64,000 nucleotides of DNA from Halobacteroidaceae bacterium (GCA_003551665.1 PUNE01000124.1:1-64000), one strand, 5' to 3'; numbered from the stretch's first letter, positions 46,890-59,880 are shown. Translations and numbers: made by a program. Notes: generated by a model not told the origin, from the letters alone.

Positions 46890-47480
46890 ATGGCCTGGAT
46901 TATCCTGCTGGTTTCTTACCTCCTGGGAAGTATTCCCGGGGCCGTTCTGGTGGCCCGCAGCAGGGGGGTTCAGATAACAAAAGAAGGTAGCACAAATCCT
47001 GGAACGGCAAATGTGCTCCGCCTCCTTGGCCGGGGCCCTGCCCTGATGTGTTTATTAATTGATGCGGGCAAGGGAGCAGCGGCTGTTCTGCTTGCTGAGA
47101 TGGTCGGAATGGGAATTCTGGCGGCAGGAGGGGTTATCGCCGGGCATAATTGGTCAATTTTTCTTAGGGGTCGTGGAGGAAAAGGGATAGCCACCATGGC
47201 CGGGACCCTTTTAATTCTTAGCCCCATTGTTATTCCCCTCCTGGGGATCATTTATCTTGGAATTAATTATCTATCTTCTTATATTGCATTGAGCAGTGTT
47301 GTAACAGGCCTTTTTTTACCTGTTCTTCTGGGCTGGCAGCTTGGTCAGGGAGGTGTTTACCTGGGGTTTGCGATTGCCCTGATGTTGATAATCAAACACT
47401 GGAAGAATCTAAAGCAGACCCTGGAAGGAAAAGAAGAGAGGAAAAACATAGTAAAAGGGATCATTTCTAAAAGGAGGTGA
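46890..47480 (+). CDS. plsY: Acyl-phosphate glycerol-3-phosphate acyltransferase PlsY-like
   Basis: PlsY moves an acyl group from acyl-phosphate to glycerol-3-phosphate, the first step of membrane lipid synthesis. The 196-residue product has about five membrane segments. Motif 1 reads GSTNPGTANVLR where GSGNPGATNVLR is common, and motif 2 is GHNWSIFLRGRGGKGIAT with Pro changed to Ser. It may be a paralogue rather than the main enzyme. GGGAGGCC precedes the ATG. The gene ends within the ribosome binding site of the next gene. Confidence 0.85.
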   Translation: MAWIILLVSYLLGSIPGAVLVARSRGVQITKEGSTNPGTANVLRLLGRGPALMCLLIDAGKGAAAVLLAEMVGMGILAAGGVIAGHNWSIFLRGRGGKGIATMAGTLLILSPIVIPLLGIIYLGINYLSSYIALSSVVTGLFLPVLLGWQLGQGGVYLGFAIALMLIIKHWKNLKQTLEGKEERKNIVKGIISKRR

Positions 47481-47485
47481 GTTGG

Positions 47486-47782
47486 ATGAATGGAAGGATA
47501 AAGGATGAAATGACTGACCAACTTTTTAAGGCGGTTCTGACCCTGCGAAACATTGAAGAAGCATATGCCTTTTTCGAGGATGCCTGCACCATCAATGAAA
47601 TAAAGGCAATGGCCCAGAGGCTGGAAGTGGCCAGGATGTTAAGGGCCGGGGCAACATATGAGGAGGTAGCCGATGCAACAGGGGCAAGCACTGCAACTAT
47701 CAGCAGAGTAAAACGGTACTTAAATTACGGTTCAGACGGCTACAGGCTTGTTCTGGATCGCTTGAAGGAAGATGGAAAATAG
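47486..47782 (+). CDS. YerC/YecD family TrpR-like regulator
   Basis: The 98-residue product resembles the TrpR-related YerC/YecD family: DQLFKAVLTLRNIEEAYAFFEDACTINEI in adjoining helices, AQRLEVARMLRAGATYEEVA, and a helix-turn-helix ending in STATISRVKRYL. Target genes are unknown. The ATG at 47486 follows AAGGAGGTG, which overlaps the plsY stop. A terminator follows. Confidence 0.88.
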   Translation: MNGRIKDEMTDQLFKAVLTLRNIEEAYAFFEDACTINEIKAMAQRLEVARMLRAGATYEEVADATGASTATISRVKRYLNYGSDGYRLVLDRLKEDGK

Positions 47783-47805
47783 TAGGGGAAGGCCCATAAT
47801 AAAAT

Positions 47806-47839
47806 AAAAAAGGAAAGGGGTTTTCCCCTTTCCTTTTTT
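47806..47839. terminator. Strong terminator after the TrpR-like gene
   Basis: AAAAAAGGAAAGGGG, a TTTT loop and CCCCTTTCCTTTTTT form a perfect 15-pair stem with a T run. It separates the guaA-plsY region from the DUF3842 gene. Confidence 0.95.
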
Positions 47840-47868
47840 GGGTAGCATCAGGTGGGAGGAGATTATTG

Positions 47869-48303
47869 TTGAAAATTGCAATAATTGACGGTCTCGGCGG
47901 AGGCCTGGGAAGCCAGCTTGCCAAGAGGCTTTCTGCCCGGCTCCCGGCCGGGGTCAGTTTATTTTTGATGGGAACAAATGGAATAGCAACCCAAAAAATG
48001 CTGGAATCTTCTTCGGGTCTGGGAGTAACCGGGGAAAAGGCAATTATATATAACCTGGAAAAGATGGGCCTGATTACCGGTCCAATGGGGATAATAATAC
48101 CCCATGCCATGCGTGGTGAAATCACGCCTGAAATGGCAACAGCAGTGGCCGCCTCCCCTGCCAGGAAAATTTTGGTTCCCCTTGAACAGCCTCACGTTTT
48201 TCTAGTTGGAAGGCAAACTTCTAATTTAGCAGGATTACTGGATCAAGCGGTGGAAACGATCCTACAATGCTGCGGGGAGGAGGATGAGGATGAGCAAATA
48301 TGA
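47869..48303 (+). CDS. DUF3842 family protein
   Basis: A 144-residue protein of unknown function. It opens with a glycine-rich nucleotide-binding-like segment (IAIIDGLGGGLGSQLAKRL), and has GTNGIATQKML and GPMGIIIPHAMRGEITPEMA, matching the small DUF3842 family of Clostridia. A Rossmann-like fold is likely. The TTG at 47869 is eight bases after GGGAGGA; TTG 47866 is also possible. It overlaps the flavoprotein gene by 14 bases. Confidence 0.75.
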   Translation: MKIAIIDGLGGGLGSQLAKRLSARLPAGVSLFLMGTNGIATQKMLESSSGLGVTGEKAIIYNLEKMGLITGPMGIIIPHAMRGEITPEMATAVAASPARKILVPLEQPHVFLVGRQTSNLAGLLDQAVETILQCCGEEDEDEQI

Positions 48304-49669
48304 TGTTATTATTGTTGGTGCAGGACCTGCAGGGATTTTTTGTGCCCTGCAGTTAATGGATACCGGAAAGAAAATTTTGATATTGGAAAAAGGCAGGTCC
48401 CTGGACAAAAGGTTCTGCCCGGCAAAGGAAAAGGGAGGGCGCTGCCTGCAGTGTGAAAACTGTTCCATTGTTTGTGGCTGGGGTGGAGCAGGTGCCTATA
48501 GTGATGGCAAGCTTACTCTCTCCGGAGAAGTCGGGGGAAACCTGGATCAGTATATTGGGGGCAATATGCTGGAAAAACTGATCAGAGAAGTTGATGGTTT
48601 TTACAAGGAATTTGGTGCTCCCCAGCATATTTTTGGTGCCGCTCCTGAAAGAGTAGAGCAGCTCCAGAAAAAAGCCCTGATGGCAGAAATGAAGTTTGTT
48701 GCCGCCCCTCTCCGCCATCTCGGTACGGGTTATAGCAAGGTGGTCCTGCAGAACATGTTCGAACACCTGCAGGAAAAGGGTGTAAAGATTAGATCCAACA
48801 CCCGGGTAGAGCGGATTAAGGTAGAGAATGGTAAAGCAACGGGAATTGTTACCGGGGATGGAGAGGAAATAGAAGCCAGGTATATTATGGTAGCACCGGG
48901 AAGGGAAAATTCCGAATGGTTTGAGGCTGAAGCCAACCGCCTTAAAATGCAGCTTTCAGTCAATCCCGTGGATATTGGAATTCGGGTAGAGGTTCCCGCG
49001 GTGGTAACAGATGATATTACCCGAGATATTTACGAGCCAAAGTTATTGTATTTCTCCCAGACTTTTGATGACCGGGTTCGAACTTTCTGTATGTGTCCTA
49101 ATGGAGAGGTGGTCCAGGAAAACAACCAGGGTTTGATTACCGTAAACGGCCACAGCCATTCAGAGTTTAAAACAAAGAATACCAACTTTGCCCTGCTGGT
49201 GAGTAAGAGTTTTACCCAGCCTTTTAAAGAGCCTATTAAATACGGTCGTTATATAGCGCGCCTGGCCAACCTGCTGGGGGGAGGGGTTCTTGTCCAGAGG
49301 CTGGGCGACCTTCTTGCTGGCCGACGTTCAACTGAACAGCGTTTGATCAGGGGACAGGTTGAACCAACCCTGACGGAGGCAACTCCCGGAGATTTGAGCC
49401 TGGTGCTCCCCTACCGTCATCTAACATCGCTTATTGAAATGTTGAAAGCGCTTGATAAGATGGCTCCGGGGATTTATTCCCGCAATACACTTCTTTACGG
49501 AGTTGAGGTTAAGTTCTATTCTTCCCGTATAGAGGTTTCTTCGGAGCTGGAAACCAGGATAACCAATCTTTTTGCAGGTGGAGATGGCGCAGGAATAACA
49601 CGGGGTTTAATGCAGGCTTCAGTATCGGGATGGGTAATCGGAAAGGAAATCAAGAAAAGATTGCAATAG
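48290..49669 (+). CDS. NAD(P)/FAD-dependent oxidoreductase (COG2509)
   Basis: The N-terminal FAD site reads VIIVGAGPAGIFCALQL. A cysteine-rich stretch follows (RFCPAK, GGRCLQCENCSIVCGW), then GGAGAYSDGKLTLS, the mark of COG2509 dehydrogenases. The C-terminal FAD segment has LFAGGDGAGITRGLMQA. The cysteines may hold a cluster or be redox active, which is not shown. The substrate is unknown. The ATG at 48290 follows GGGGAGGAGG; another ATG at 48284 falls inside that site. The product is 459 residues. Confidence 0.88.
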   Translation: MSKYDVIIVGAGPAGIFCALQLMDTGKKILILEKGRSLDKRFCPAKEKGGRCLQCENCSIVCGWGGAGAYSDGKLTLSGEVGGNLDQYIGGNMLEKLIREVDGFYKEFGAPQHIFGAAPERVEQLQKKALMAEMKFVAAPLRHLGTGYSKVVLQNMFEHLQEKGVKIRSNTRVERIKVENGKATGIVTGDGEEIEARYIMVAPGRENSEWFEAEANRLKMQLSVNPVDIGIRVEVPAVVTDDITRDIYEPKLLYFSQTFDDRVRTFCMCPNGEVVQENNQGLITVNGHSHSEFKTKNTNFALLVSKSFTQPFKEPIKYGRYIARLANLLGGGVLVQRLGDLLAGRRSTEQRLIRGQVEPTLTEATPGDLSLVLPYRHLTSLIEMLKALDKMAPGIYSRNTLLYGVEVKFYSSRIEVSSELETRITNLFAGGDGAGITRGLMQASVSGWVIGKEIKKRLQ

Positions 49670-49687
49670 AGAAAGGAAGAATCCGTC

Positions 49688-50923
49688 GTGGTCAAGCAAT
49701 ATATCGATTCCCTGGGCCGGGCAAGTCCCAATATAAAGAGGATGTTCCTGGCCCTCTGCCTTTCGGCAGTTGCTCGGGGAGCGCACATGGTAATTTTCAA
49801 CCTTTACCTGCGGGACCTGGGTTTTACTGAAGCATTTGTTGGACAGACTGTTTCCTTAAAAGCCCTGGCAGCGGTTCTGGTCCTGATTCCAGCCGGGATT
49901 ATCAGTGACAACAAAGGAAGAAGAATAGTCATGGCTGGGGGAGTTCTGCTTGTTGGCCTTGGGCTGGTAGGAGTTTCCCTTGTTGAAACCAACCTTCCCA
50001 TCCTGGCCTTTTCTTTTACCTTTGGCCTGGGGCAGGCAATCTTTATGGTTACCAACCCTCCCTTTATTTCGGAAAATGCAGGTCCCAGGGAAAGAATGCA
50101 CCTTTTTAGCCTCAGCTGGTCGCTGATGATGTTTTCCACCATGCTGGGTAATGTTGGGGGAGGGTGGTTTGCGGATTCTCTCGAATTGGCAGCAGGGCTA
50201 ACTCCCGTTTGGAGTAAACAGGTTACCCTTATTCTTGCCGGAGGGCTTTCCATAGTAGCTCTCCTGCCCCTATCCAGAATCAAAGAAAAAAAACCCGGAG
50301 GAGGCCAGAGCTGGGCCGGATTTGCAAGGCGTTTAAAGGATACACCAGAAAAGTTTACTATTTTTAAGTTTGTTCTCGCTTCCTTACTTTTAGGGCTGGG
50401 GGCGGGACTGATTGTTCCTTATTTTAATCTTTATTTTGCCCATGAATTTGGCCTGACTACGGGGAGAATTGGCACAATTATGGCCGGTGGACAGGCTGCA
50501 ATGGCCATGGCCATGTTGGTTGGGCCACCGCTTGCTCAGAAAGTTGGGCGGGTTCCGGCAATTTGTACCCTGCAGGGCTTTTCCATCCTTTTCCTATTGA
50601 TCCTGGGTAATACTCATCTCCTTATCCTGGCTTTAATTGCCTTCCTTTTCCGGGGAGGGTTGATGAATTCTGCGAACCCAATAACAATGAACCTGATGAT
50701 GGATAATGTTTCAGATAAAATGAAAGGGACGGCTACCAGCCTTCATCAGATTGTTTTCCAGCTTGGTTGGACAATTTGCGGTCCAATAAGCGGACTTCTA
50801 ATTGCTGGTTTCAGTTACCAATTTGTTTTCCAGGTGGCAGCAATTTTTTACACATTCTCTACCATCTTCTTTTACTTCATGTTCCGGGGCCTGGAAAAAC
50901 CCCTTGAAGAAGAGAGAAAGTGA
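49688..50923 (+). CDS. Major facilitator superfamily transporter
   Basis: The 411-residue product has about twelve hydrophobic segments in two halves. The motif-A-like loop reads GIISDNKGRRIVMAGG between the second and third segments, and PLAQKVGRVPAI occupies the equivalent place in the second half. FRGGLMNSANPI and GTATSLHQIVFQ resemble multidrug-type members. The substrate cannot be deduced. The start is GTG; GAAAGGAAG lies upstream. It follows the flavoprotein by 18 bp. Confidence 0.88.
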   Translation: MVKQYIDSLGRASPNIKRMFLALCLSAVARGAHMVIFNLYLRDLGFTEAFVGQTVSLKALAAVLVLIPAGIISDNKGRRIVMAGGVLLVGLGLVGVSLVETNLPILAFSFTFGLGQAIFMVTNPPFISENAGPRERMHLFSLSWSLMMFSTMLGNVGGGWFADSLELAAGLTPVWSKQVTLILAGGLSIVALLPLSRIKEKKPGGGQSWAGFARRLKDTPEKFTIFKFVLASLLLGLGAGLIVPYFNLYFAHEFGLTTGRIGTIMAGGQAAMAMAMLVGPPLAQKVGRVPAICTLQGFSILFLLILGNTHLLILALIAFLFRGGLMNSANPITMNLMMDNVSDKMKGTATSLHQIVFQLGWTICGPISGLLIAGFSYQFVFQVAAIFYTFSTIFFYFMFRGLEKPLEEERK

Positions 50924-50993
50924 TGGAAAAAATTCCTTTACAAAACCAGGAGAACAGGCTAAACTAATAGGAGAAAAGAGAGGAGGTAGCCCT

Positions 50994-51902
50994 GTGAAGT
51001 TCCGGATCTTAATGGTTTTAGTACTTATATTTTTGTTTTCTGGATTGGCTCAGGCCAGCGGGGGGGTAATGTTCGGTGGGAGCAGACACATTGGCCCGGA
51101 TGAAGTAGTCCGGGGAGACATTGTTATATTTGGCGGGGAAGTAGAGATTTTTGGTACTCTGGAAGGCGACCTGGTTTGTCTGGGAGGAAATGCCCAGGTA
51201 GAGGGGCGGATTTCTGGGGACTTGATAAGTGTAGGAGGGCGCATCCGCCTGGAGGAGGGTGCAAGCATAGGAGGGGACCTTGTCCAGGCAGGGGGTTCAA
51301 TCTGGAGAGATCCACAGGTTCAAATAGGTGGAAGTTATAGGTCCTGGGAGGTTACCGGTCCCTTCCGGGTTGGTTTTCCCCACTGGACTGGTTATAGGTT
51401 TGTTTCTGCCTGGGGATCGGTGTTTGGATTTTTCTATCATTTGCTTTTTACTCTCCTTGTTAGCTTTTTATTTGCAAATAATGTAAGGGGGGTTGCTTCA
51501 ACCCTTAGGGGAGAATGGGGGTTCTCTCTTCTGGTTGGTTTCCTGGGTTTTATCCTTTTACTACCGGTTGTAGTTTTTCTGCTGATTACTATCCTGGGAA
51601 TTCCCCTGGCCTTTGTTGTATTGCTTGGTTATTACCTGGCAATTATTCTGGGGCAGGTTGGGATTTTCTTTATCCTGGGTCACTGGCTGATGGAAAAATT
51701 CGGCTGGAAAAACGATAAGGTAATCGGGGTTTCCGTGGTAGGCTTACTTGCTTTATTCGTGGTTCGGTTAATTATCAGGCTTATCCCCTTAATTGGGGGG
51801 CCCATCCATATGATTGTAATGGTTCTGATTTATTTTCTTGCTCTGGGAGCAACCCTTAAGAGCCGTTTTGGAACCCAAAAACCCTGGATAGCCAGGGGTT
51901 AA
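50994..51902 (+). CDS. Bactofilin-like beta-repeat membrane protein
   Basis: The 302-residue product has a signal peptide (FRILMVLVLIFLFSGLAQA), then short beta repeats rich in Gly and Asp (VVRGDIVIFGGEVEIFGTLEGDLV in two parts, GNAQVEGRISGDLISVGG, and GASIGGDLVQAGG) like polymer-forming bactofilins, at about residues 35-110. About four membrane segments follow. The repeat region is probably outside the membrane. The role is unknown. The GTG at 50994 follows AGAGGAGGTAG; the open frame extends upstream into the MFS gene without meaning. Confidence 0.8.
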   Translation: MKFRILMVLVLIFLFSGLAQASGGVMFGGSRHIGPDEVVRGDIVIFGGEVEIFGTLEGDLVCLGGNAQVEGRISGDLISVGGRIRLEEGASIGGDLVQAGGSIWRDPQVQIGGSYRSWEVTGPFRVGFPHWTGYRFVSAWGSVFGFFYHLLFTLLVSFLFANNVRGVASTLRGEWGFSLLVGFLGFILLLPVVVFLLITILGIPLAFVVLLGYYLAIILGQVGIFFILGHWLMEKFGWKNDKVIGVSVVGLLALFVVRLIIRLIPLIGGPIHMIVMVLIYFLALGATLKSRFGTQKPWIARG

Positions 51903-51904
51903 AA

Positions 51905-51940
51905 ACAAAACCCCCGACCCATTAGATGGGTCGGGGGTAT
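51905..51940. terminator. Terminator of the tRNA gene and bactofilin-like gene
   Basis: CCCCCGACCCA and TGGGTCGGGGG form a perfect 11-pair stem with loop TTAGA. Read on the minus strand it is followed by TTTTGTTTTT, so it best ends the tRNA transcript. It may also stop the + strand gene, with a poorer T run. Confidence 0.88.
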
Positions 51941-51948
51941 GTTATCAA

Positions 51949-52025
51949 TGGTCGGAGCGCCGGGATTTGAACCCGGGGCCTCTGCCTCCCGAAGACAGCG
52001 CGCTTCCAAGCTGCGCTACGCTCCG
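51949..52025 (-). tRNA. tRNA-Pro(CGG)
   Basis: The complement reads CGGAGCG as the acceptor 5' side and CGCTCCG-A-CCA at the 3' end, so CCA is encoded. The D arm has GCGC and GCGC, the anticodon stem is CTGTC/GGCAG with loop TTCGGGA giving anticodon CGG (51989-51991), and the T arm is CCGGG-TTCAAAT-CCCGG. It is 77 bases long. It reads proline codon CCG. Confidence 0.95.
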
Positions 52026-52039
52026 TATTCTCATAATAG

Positions 52040-52068
52040 AGTATACCACCTGCAATAGTATTTGTAAA
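52040..52068 (-). promoter_or_regulatory. Sigma-A promoter of tRNA-Pro
   Basis: On the minus strand TTTACA, a 17-base spacer and TATACT are seen. The start would fall about seven bases before the tRNA 5' end. Confidence 0.8.
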
Positions 52069-52088
52069 GGGAAGGAGTTTGCGGGTTT

Positions 52089-54782
52089 ATGTTAAAATCC
52101 ATTCTGGTTTCTCTGGTTTTTCTGTTTATTCTGGTCCAGCCGGTGGAGGCTGCCATGTTTTTTAACTGGCAGCAGATGGATACGGAAAATTTCCGAATCT
52201 ATTTTCCCGATGGCCTGCAGGGGCCTGCCAATCAGGCAGCCGAAATTGCTGAGGAGGTACACGTTGAGCTGACAAAATTTTTGGGCTTTGAACCAGAGAA
52301 AAAAACTGATCTCATTTTATTTAAATCCAGGGATACCGCAGGAGGATGGGCAGATATTTCCTGGGATCGGAGGATAGGGATCTATCTCGGTCACTTTAAT
52401 CTCGAGGGAGGTTTTGGTGAATACGAAAGTATGCTTCGATTGATTATCGCCCATGAATATGCCCATATTCTCCAGCTTTCCCTGCCTCCGGAGAAAATGC
52501 TGCCCTGGGGCTGGGTTTCACAGATTTTTCCCCCTATTTTACTCCAGCCTTACTGGTTTATCGAAGGGTTTGCGATAACCATGGAAACAAGCCTGACCGA
52601 AGGTGGGCGGGCGGATAGCCCGATTATTGAGGCCATGCTAAGAGCCCAGGCTGATGCAGACGAGATGTATTATTTTGACCAGATCCAGGGACTTTACAAC
52701 CTGGAATCCTGGCCCGGGGCGGCCGCTGCTTACAACTACGGGGCCTGGTTTATGGCCTACCTTATTGACCTTTATGGAGAAGAGTTAATAGTTGATCTGG
52801 CCAGAAAGTACCCTGAGAATCCCTTCCGGGGGATTTCGGGCTGGTTTACCCAGCTGACAGGAGACAATCTTGAGCAGGTTTACGAAGAATGGAAGGACAA
52901 GCTGGGCTCAATAGGAAGGGTTGAAGAACCACAGACCATTACTTCTGCCTGGGGTTACAACCAGAATCTGGCAACATGTCTGCAGACGGACAGCGTCATT
53001 TATTTTCACCAGGGTGAATTATTTCCCTCTTTAAGACTTTTTGATGGGGAAAGTGACAGGCAAATCCTGGCTACAGCTGGAATTAACGGTGGGAGGCCTG
53101 CCTGGTCTCCAGGAGGGGACAAGATAGCCTTTGCCGGACTCCAACCCGAGGGTTTAAAAGAGCTTTACCACCAGATTTATATTTATAACCCGAAAACTGG
53201 CGAAAAAGAGCAGGTTACTTCTGGCCGGGGGGGCAGACACCCTGCCTGGTCAGTGCAGAATGAACTGGCATTTGTGGAAAATGTTACTGCCGGGAACCAG
53301 GTAATCCTTTATGACATGGAAACCGGCCAGAGGGAAGTGCTGTTTTTCAACCGGCCTGAACTGAGTTACGGTTCTCTGGCCTGGGATCCAGAGGGCAGGA
53401 AACTGGCAATTGAAGTCTGGATGGAAGGAGGTCCCAGGGGTCTTTGGATTTATGATACAGAAAGCGGTTATGTGGAAACCACTTTTGTCCGGGAAGGGAG
53501 TCTGCATCGACCTGTCTGGTCTGCTGATGGAGACTACCTTTACATTGTTGGCCTGATTGACGGTCCGCCCCAGGTCCTGGCTCATGATTACGATAGTGGA
53601 GAATTCTGGGAGGTAACTTCCCATCCTTATGGGACTTATGATATTGGCCCCGGGAAGGAAAAAGATTACTATGTTGTCCTTACTTCCCAGGGGTACCAGG
53701 TGACCGAAGACCGAATTGAGCGGCAGGATTGGGAACCAAAGACGCTTACATTCTTTGTTCCGGGGGAGGACGAAGAACTCCGGGAAATGAGGGAAACCAG
53801 GAGGACCAGTCGGGATTATCCCCTATTCAGCAAACTGGCTCCCCGCCTGGTTATTCCCTGGAGCGGAGAAGGAATAGTTGGTTTTAATATGTTTGGGTGG
53901 GACCCACTGGAACTGGTGTATTACGAGGCCAGTATTGCTTCAGGTTTTCCCATTGCCCCCGCTTACAATATATACACCGGGGTTTATCCCGACCAGGGTA
54001 GAATCGGTCTGATTGAAAATCTCTTCCAGGGAGGCTGGACCAGGCGGGTAGGACCGGTAGAATTTACAGAACCCCGTCGGTTTGACGGGGGCCAGTTTCT
54101 ACTTCACCTGCCGGTGCAGAGGGAATATTTTTCCGGCGCCAATCTCCGTCTTGGTGGGGGCGCATACTTTCTCCCCGATTTGCTTTACCCTGGAATTCAT
54201 CTGGGCTGGACCCAGCAGTTTGTGCGTGGCCAAGACAGCCTTAACTTAAATTTAGGATATGCTGCTGACGGTTCTGCATGGTATATTGAGGGCTGGGATG
54301 TCCAGTTAATAGGCCAGGGGATGGCGAGTGTGAGACCCTGGAGGGGAACAAGCCTCGGGCTATTGACCCTTGGTGGACTTGCTCCCGGTGATTACCAGGT
54401 CAGCGTTGGCATGAGGAGTTTTGCTGCCCCCTTGAGGGGAGAAATGATCTGGCTCAACCGCCTGGAATTGACGCAAAGAATCTGGAAAATAAAAAGGGGA
54501 AGCGGAGAGCTTCCCGTTTTCCTGGACAGTTTGAGATTAAGACCTTATGTTGAAGTTGGTTCAACCTGGGAAGGCGATATTCGAGAAGACAGGTATGGGG
54601 GAGGACTGGAGGCAATTCTTGATGTAGAATTGCTCCAGGGTCGTTTTCCCCTCGAACTGGTTGGTGGATTATCCTATAATACGGAGGAAGATCTGCGACC
54701 TTACTTCCGTTTTAATCTTGGGGGATTTGTGCGGACCATTGGTGAGAAATATTTCATGAGCCCCGTCGACCAAGATAATTAA
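52089..54782 (+). CDS. Secreted peptidase-MA-like / TolB-like propeller / beta-barrel protein
   Basis: The 897-residue product has a signal peptide (to about residue 21, VEA-A). Residues about 25-275 form a zinc-peptidase-like domain with HEYAH at 122-126 and a likely third ligand Glu159 in WFIEGFA. Residues about 285-560 have repeats like TolB/WD40 propellers (GGRPAWSPGGDKIAFAG, RHPAWS, SLAWDPEGRKLAI, RPVWSADGDYLYIVG). The last 300 residues alternate polar and hydrophobic residues as in outer-membrane barrels (Omp85/D15-like). If this is a barrel, the cell would have an outer membrane. The substrate is unknown. Confidence 0.75.
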   Translation: MLKSILVSLVFLFILVQPVEAAMFFNWQQMDTENFRIYFPDGLQGPANQAAEIAEEVHVELTKFLGFEPEKKTDLILFKSRDTAGGWADISWDRRIGIYLGHFNLEGGFGEYESMLRLIIAHEYAHILQLSLPPEKMLPWGWVSQIFPPILLQPYWFIEGFAITMETSLTEGGRADSPIIEAMLRAQADADEMYYFDQIQGLYNLESWPGAAAAYNYGAWFMAYLIDLYGEELIVDLARKYPENPFRGISGWFTQLTGDNLEQVYEEWKDKLGSIGRVEEPQTITSAWGYNQNLATCLQTDSVIYFHQGELFPSLRLFDGESDRQILATAGINGGRPAWSPGGDKIAFAGLQPEGLKELYHQIYIYNPKTGEKEQVTSGRGGRHPAWSVQNELAFVENVTAGNQVILYDMETGQREVLFFNRPELSYGSLAWDPEGRKLAIEVWMEGGPRGLWIYDTESGYVETTFVREGSLHRPVWSADGDYLYIVGLIDGPPQVLAHDYDSGEFWEVTSHPYGTYDIGPGKEKDYYVVLTSQGYQVTEDRIERQDWEPKTLTFFVPGEDEELREMRETRRTSRDYPLFSKLAPRLVIPWSGEGIVGFNMFGWDPLELVYYEASIASGFPIAPAYNIYTGVYPDQGRIGLIENLFQGGWTRRVGPVEFTEPRRFDGGQFLLHLPVQREYFSGANLRLGGGAYFLPDLLYPGIHLGWTQQFVRGQDSLNLNLGYAADGSAWYIEGWDVQLIGQGMASVRPWRGTSLGLLTLGGLAPGDYQVSVGMRSFAAPLRGEMIWLNRLELTQRIWKIKRGSGELPVFLDSLRLRPYVEVGSTWEGDIREDRYGGGLEAILDVELLQGRFPLELVGGLSYNTEEDLRPYFRFNLGGFVRTIGEKYFMSPVDQDN

Positions 54783-55302
54783 TAACGAGATAAAGGCCAA
54801 CCCCGATTAAAGCGACCGGCCATAGCAGATCAAAACGCTGCAGGATTGTTACCGGCAAAATTTCTGTGTCCAAAAGGTAAATAAAAACCCCTGTCCCGAA
54901 TAAAATTGCTGCAGGATAAAAAGGCCAGTTCCGGTTGCCACCCGATTTTTGGGAACGGGTATGCAAAAGGAAAACCAGTATAAAAGCCAGGCTCAGGAGA
55001 TGGAAAAAAAGGGTCTGGGCTAAAAAAGGTGGTAGGTCAAACTTCCGGGGGAGAGAAGTGGTTCCCCCCAGGGATAGAAGAACAAGCCCCACCACCAGAT
55101 AACCCTGAGTTTTCCCCGAGAGAATATAAAACAGAAGGAATAAAAAGGCAGAGATAAAAAGAAAGGCTTCAGTGCTGTATAAAAAGGGAAGATGTTCCCA
55201 GATCTCCAGTGTTCTGCTCAACCAGAAGAGGCCGGCGAATAAAAGAAAAATTCCTGTGTACGGTAATTTCAATCCTTTGGCCAAAAGAACCAGTCCTTTC
55301 AA
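54754..55302 (-). CDS. Membrane protein of unknown function
   Basis: The 182-residue product has about six hydrophobic segments. The C-terminal part (FDLLWPVALIGVGLYLVINYLGRR) recalls the LiaF-type membrane domain, in which W-P-x-x-L-I-x-x-G is common. The start (TTG at 55302) has no clear binding site, so the true start may be downstream. Its 3' end overlaps the end of the barrel gene by 29 bases on the other strand. No function can be given. Confidence 0.6.
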   Translation of the reverse strand: MKGLVLLAKGLKLPYTGIFLLFAGLFWLSRTLEIWEHLPFLYSTEAFLFISAFLFLLFYILSGKTQGYLVVGLVLLSLGGTTSLPRKFDLPPFLAQTLFFHLLSLAFILVFLLHTRSQKSGGNRNWPFYPAAILFGTGVFIYLLDTEILPVTILQRFDLLWPVALIGVGLYLVINYLGRRGS

Positions 55303-55307
55303 AGAAA

Positions 55308-55316
55308 TGCTATAAT
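55308..55316 (+). promoter_or_regulatory. Candidate extended -10 promoter of pcrA
   Basis: TGCTATAAT is a perfect extended -10 element. No good -35 box lies upstream. It is 55 bp before the pcrA ATG and points at it. Confidence 0.55.
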
Positions 55317-55371
55317 AAGTTTACTTCCCTCACCTTGTAAAGTCAAGGCATGGGCAAAGGAGGAAGGGAAA

Positions 55372-59639
<4,268 letters not shown>

Positions 59640-59643
59640 GAAA

Positions 59644-59880
59644 GTGAATAGAAATTTTTCCCGCCTTACGGCCCTAAAAAAGGAGAGTTTAAATCTGGAC
59701 CTTGTGGAAAAACAACTGGAAGAAATCAAGTCTTTTTTGGGGGACCAAAAGGGGTCTCCTGGAAGAATTAAGAACCAAAGCCCCCTTTCTTTTGAGGATC
59801 TCCGACCGGATTGTCCAAAGGGGGGAATCCGGGAAGCAGGAATCACCTTCAGGGTTCCTGGATTGCGACAAAGGGGTTGA
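59644..59880 (+). CDS. gatC: Divergent, short GatC-like subunit
   Basis: GatC is the small subunit of the tRNA-dependent amidotransferase GatCAB. This 78-residue product is shorter than the usual 95. The N-terminal half (ALKKESLNLDLVEKQLEEIKSFLGD) fits the two-helix start poorly, but the end LRPDCPKGGIREAGITFRVPGL resembles the family's LRPD...F-x-VP segment. It lies exactly between ligA and gatA. The start is GTG after GGGGTGAG. If it is not GatC, it is an unknown small protein; the position argues for GatC. Confidence 0.6.
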   Translation: MNRNFSRLTALKKESLNLDLVEKQLEEIKSFLGDQKGSPGRIKNQSPLSFEDLRPDCPKGGIREAGITFRVPGLRQRG

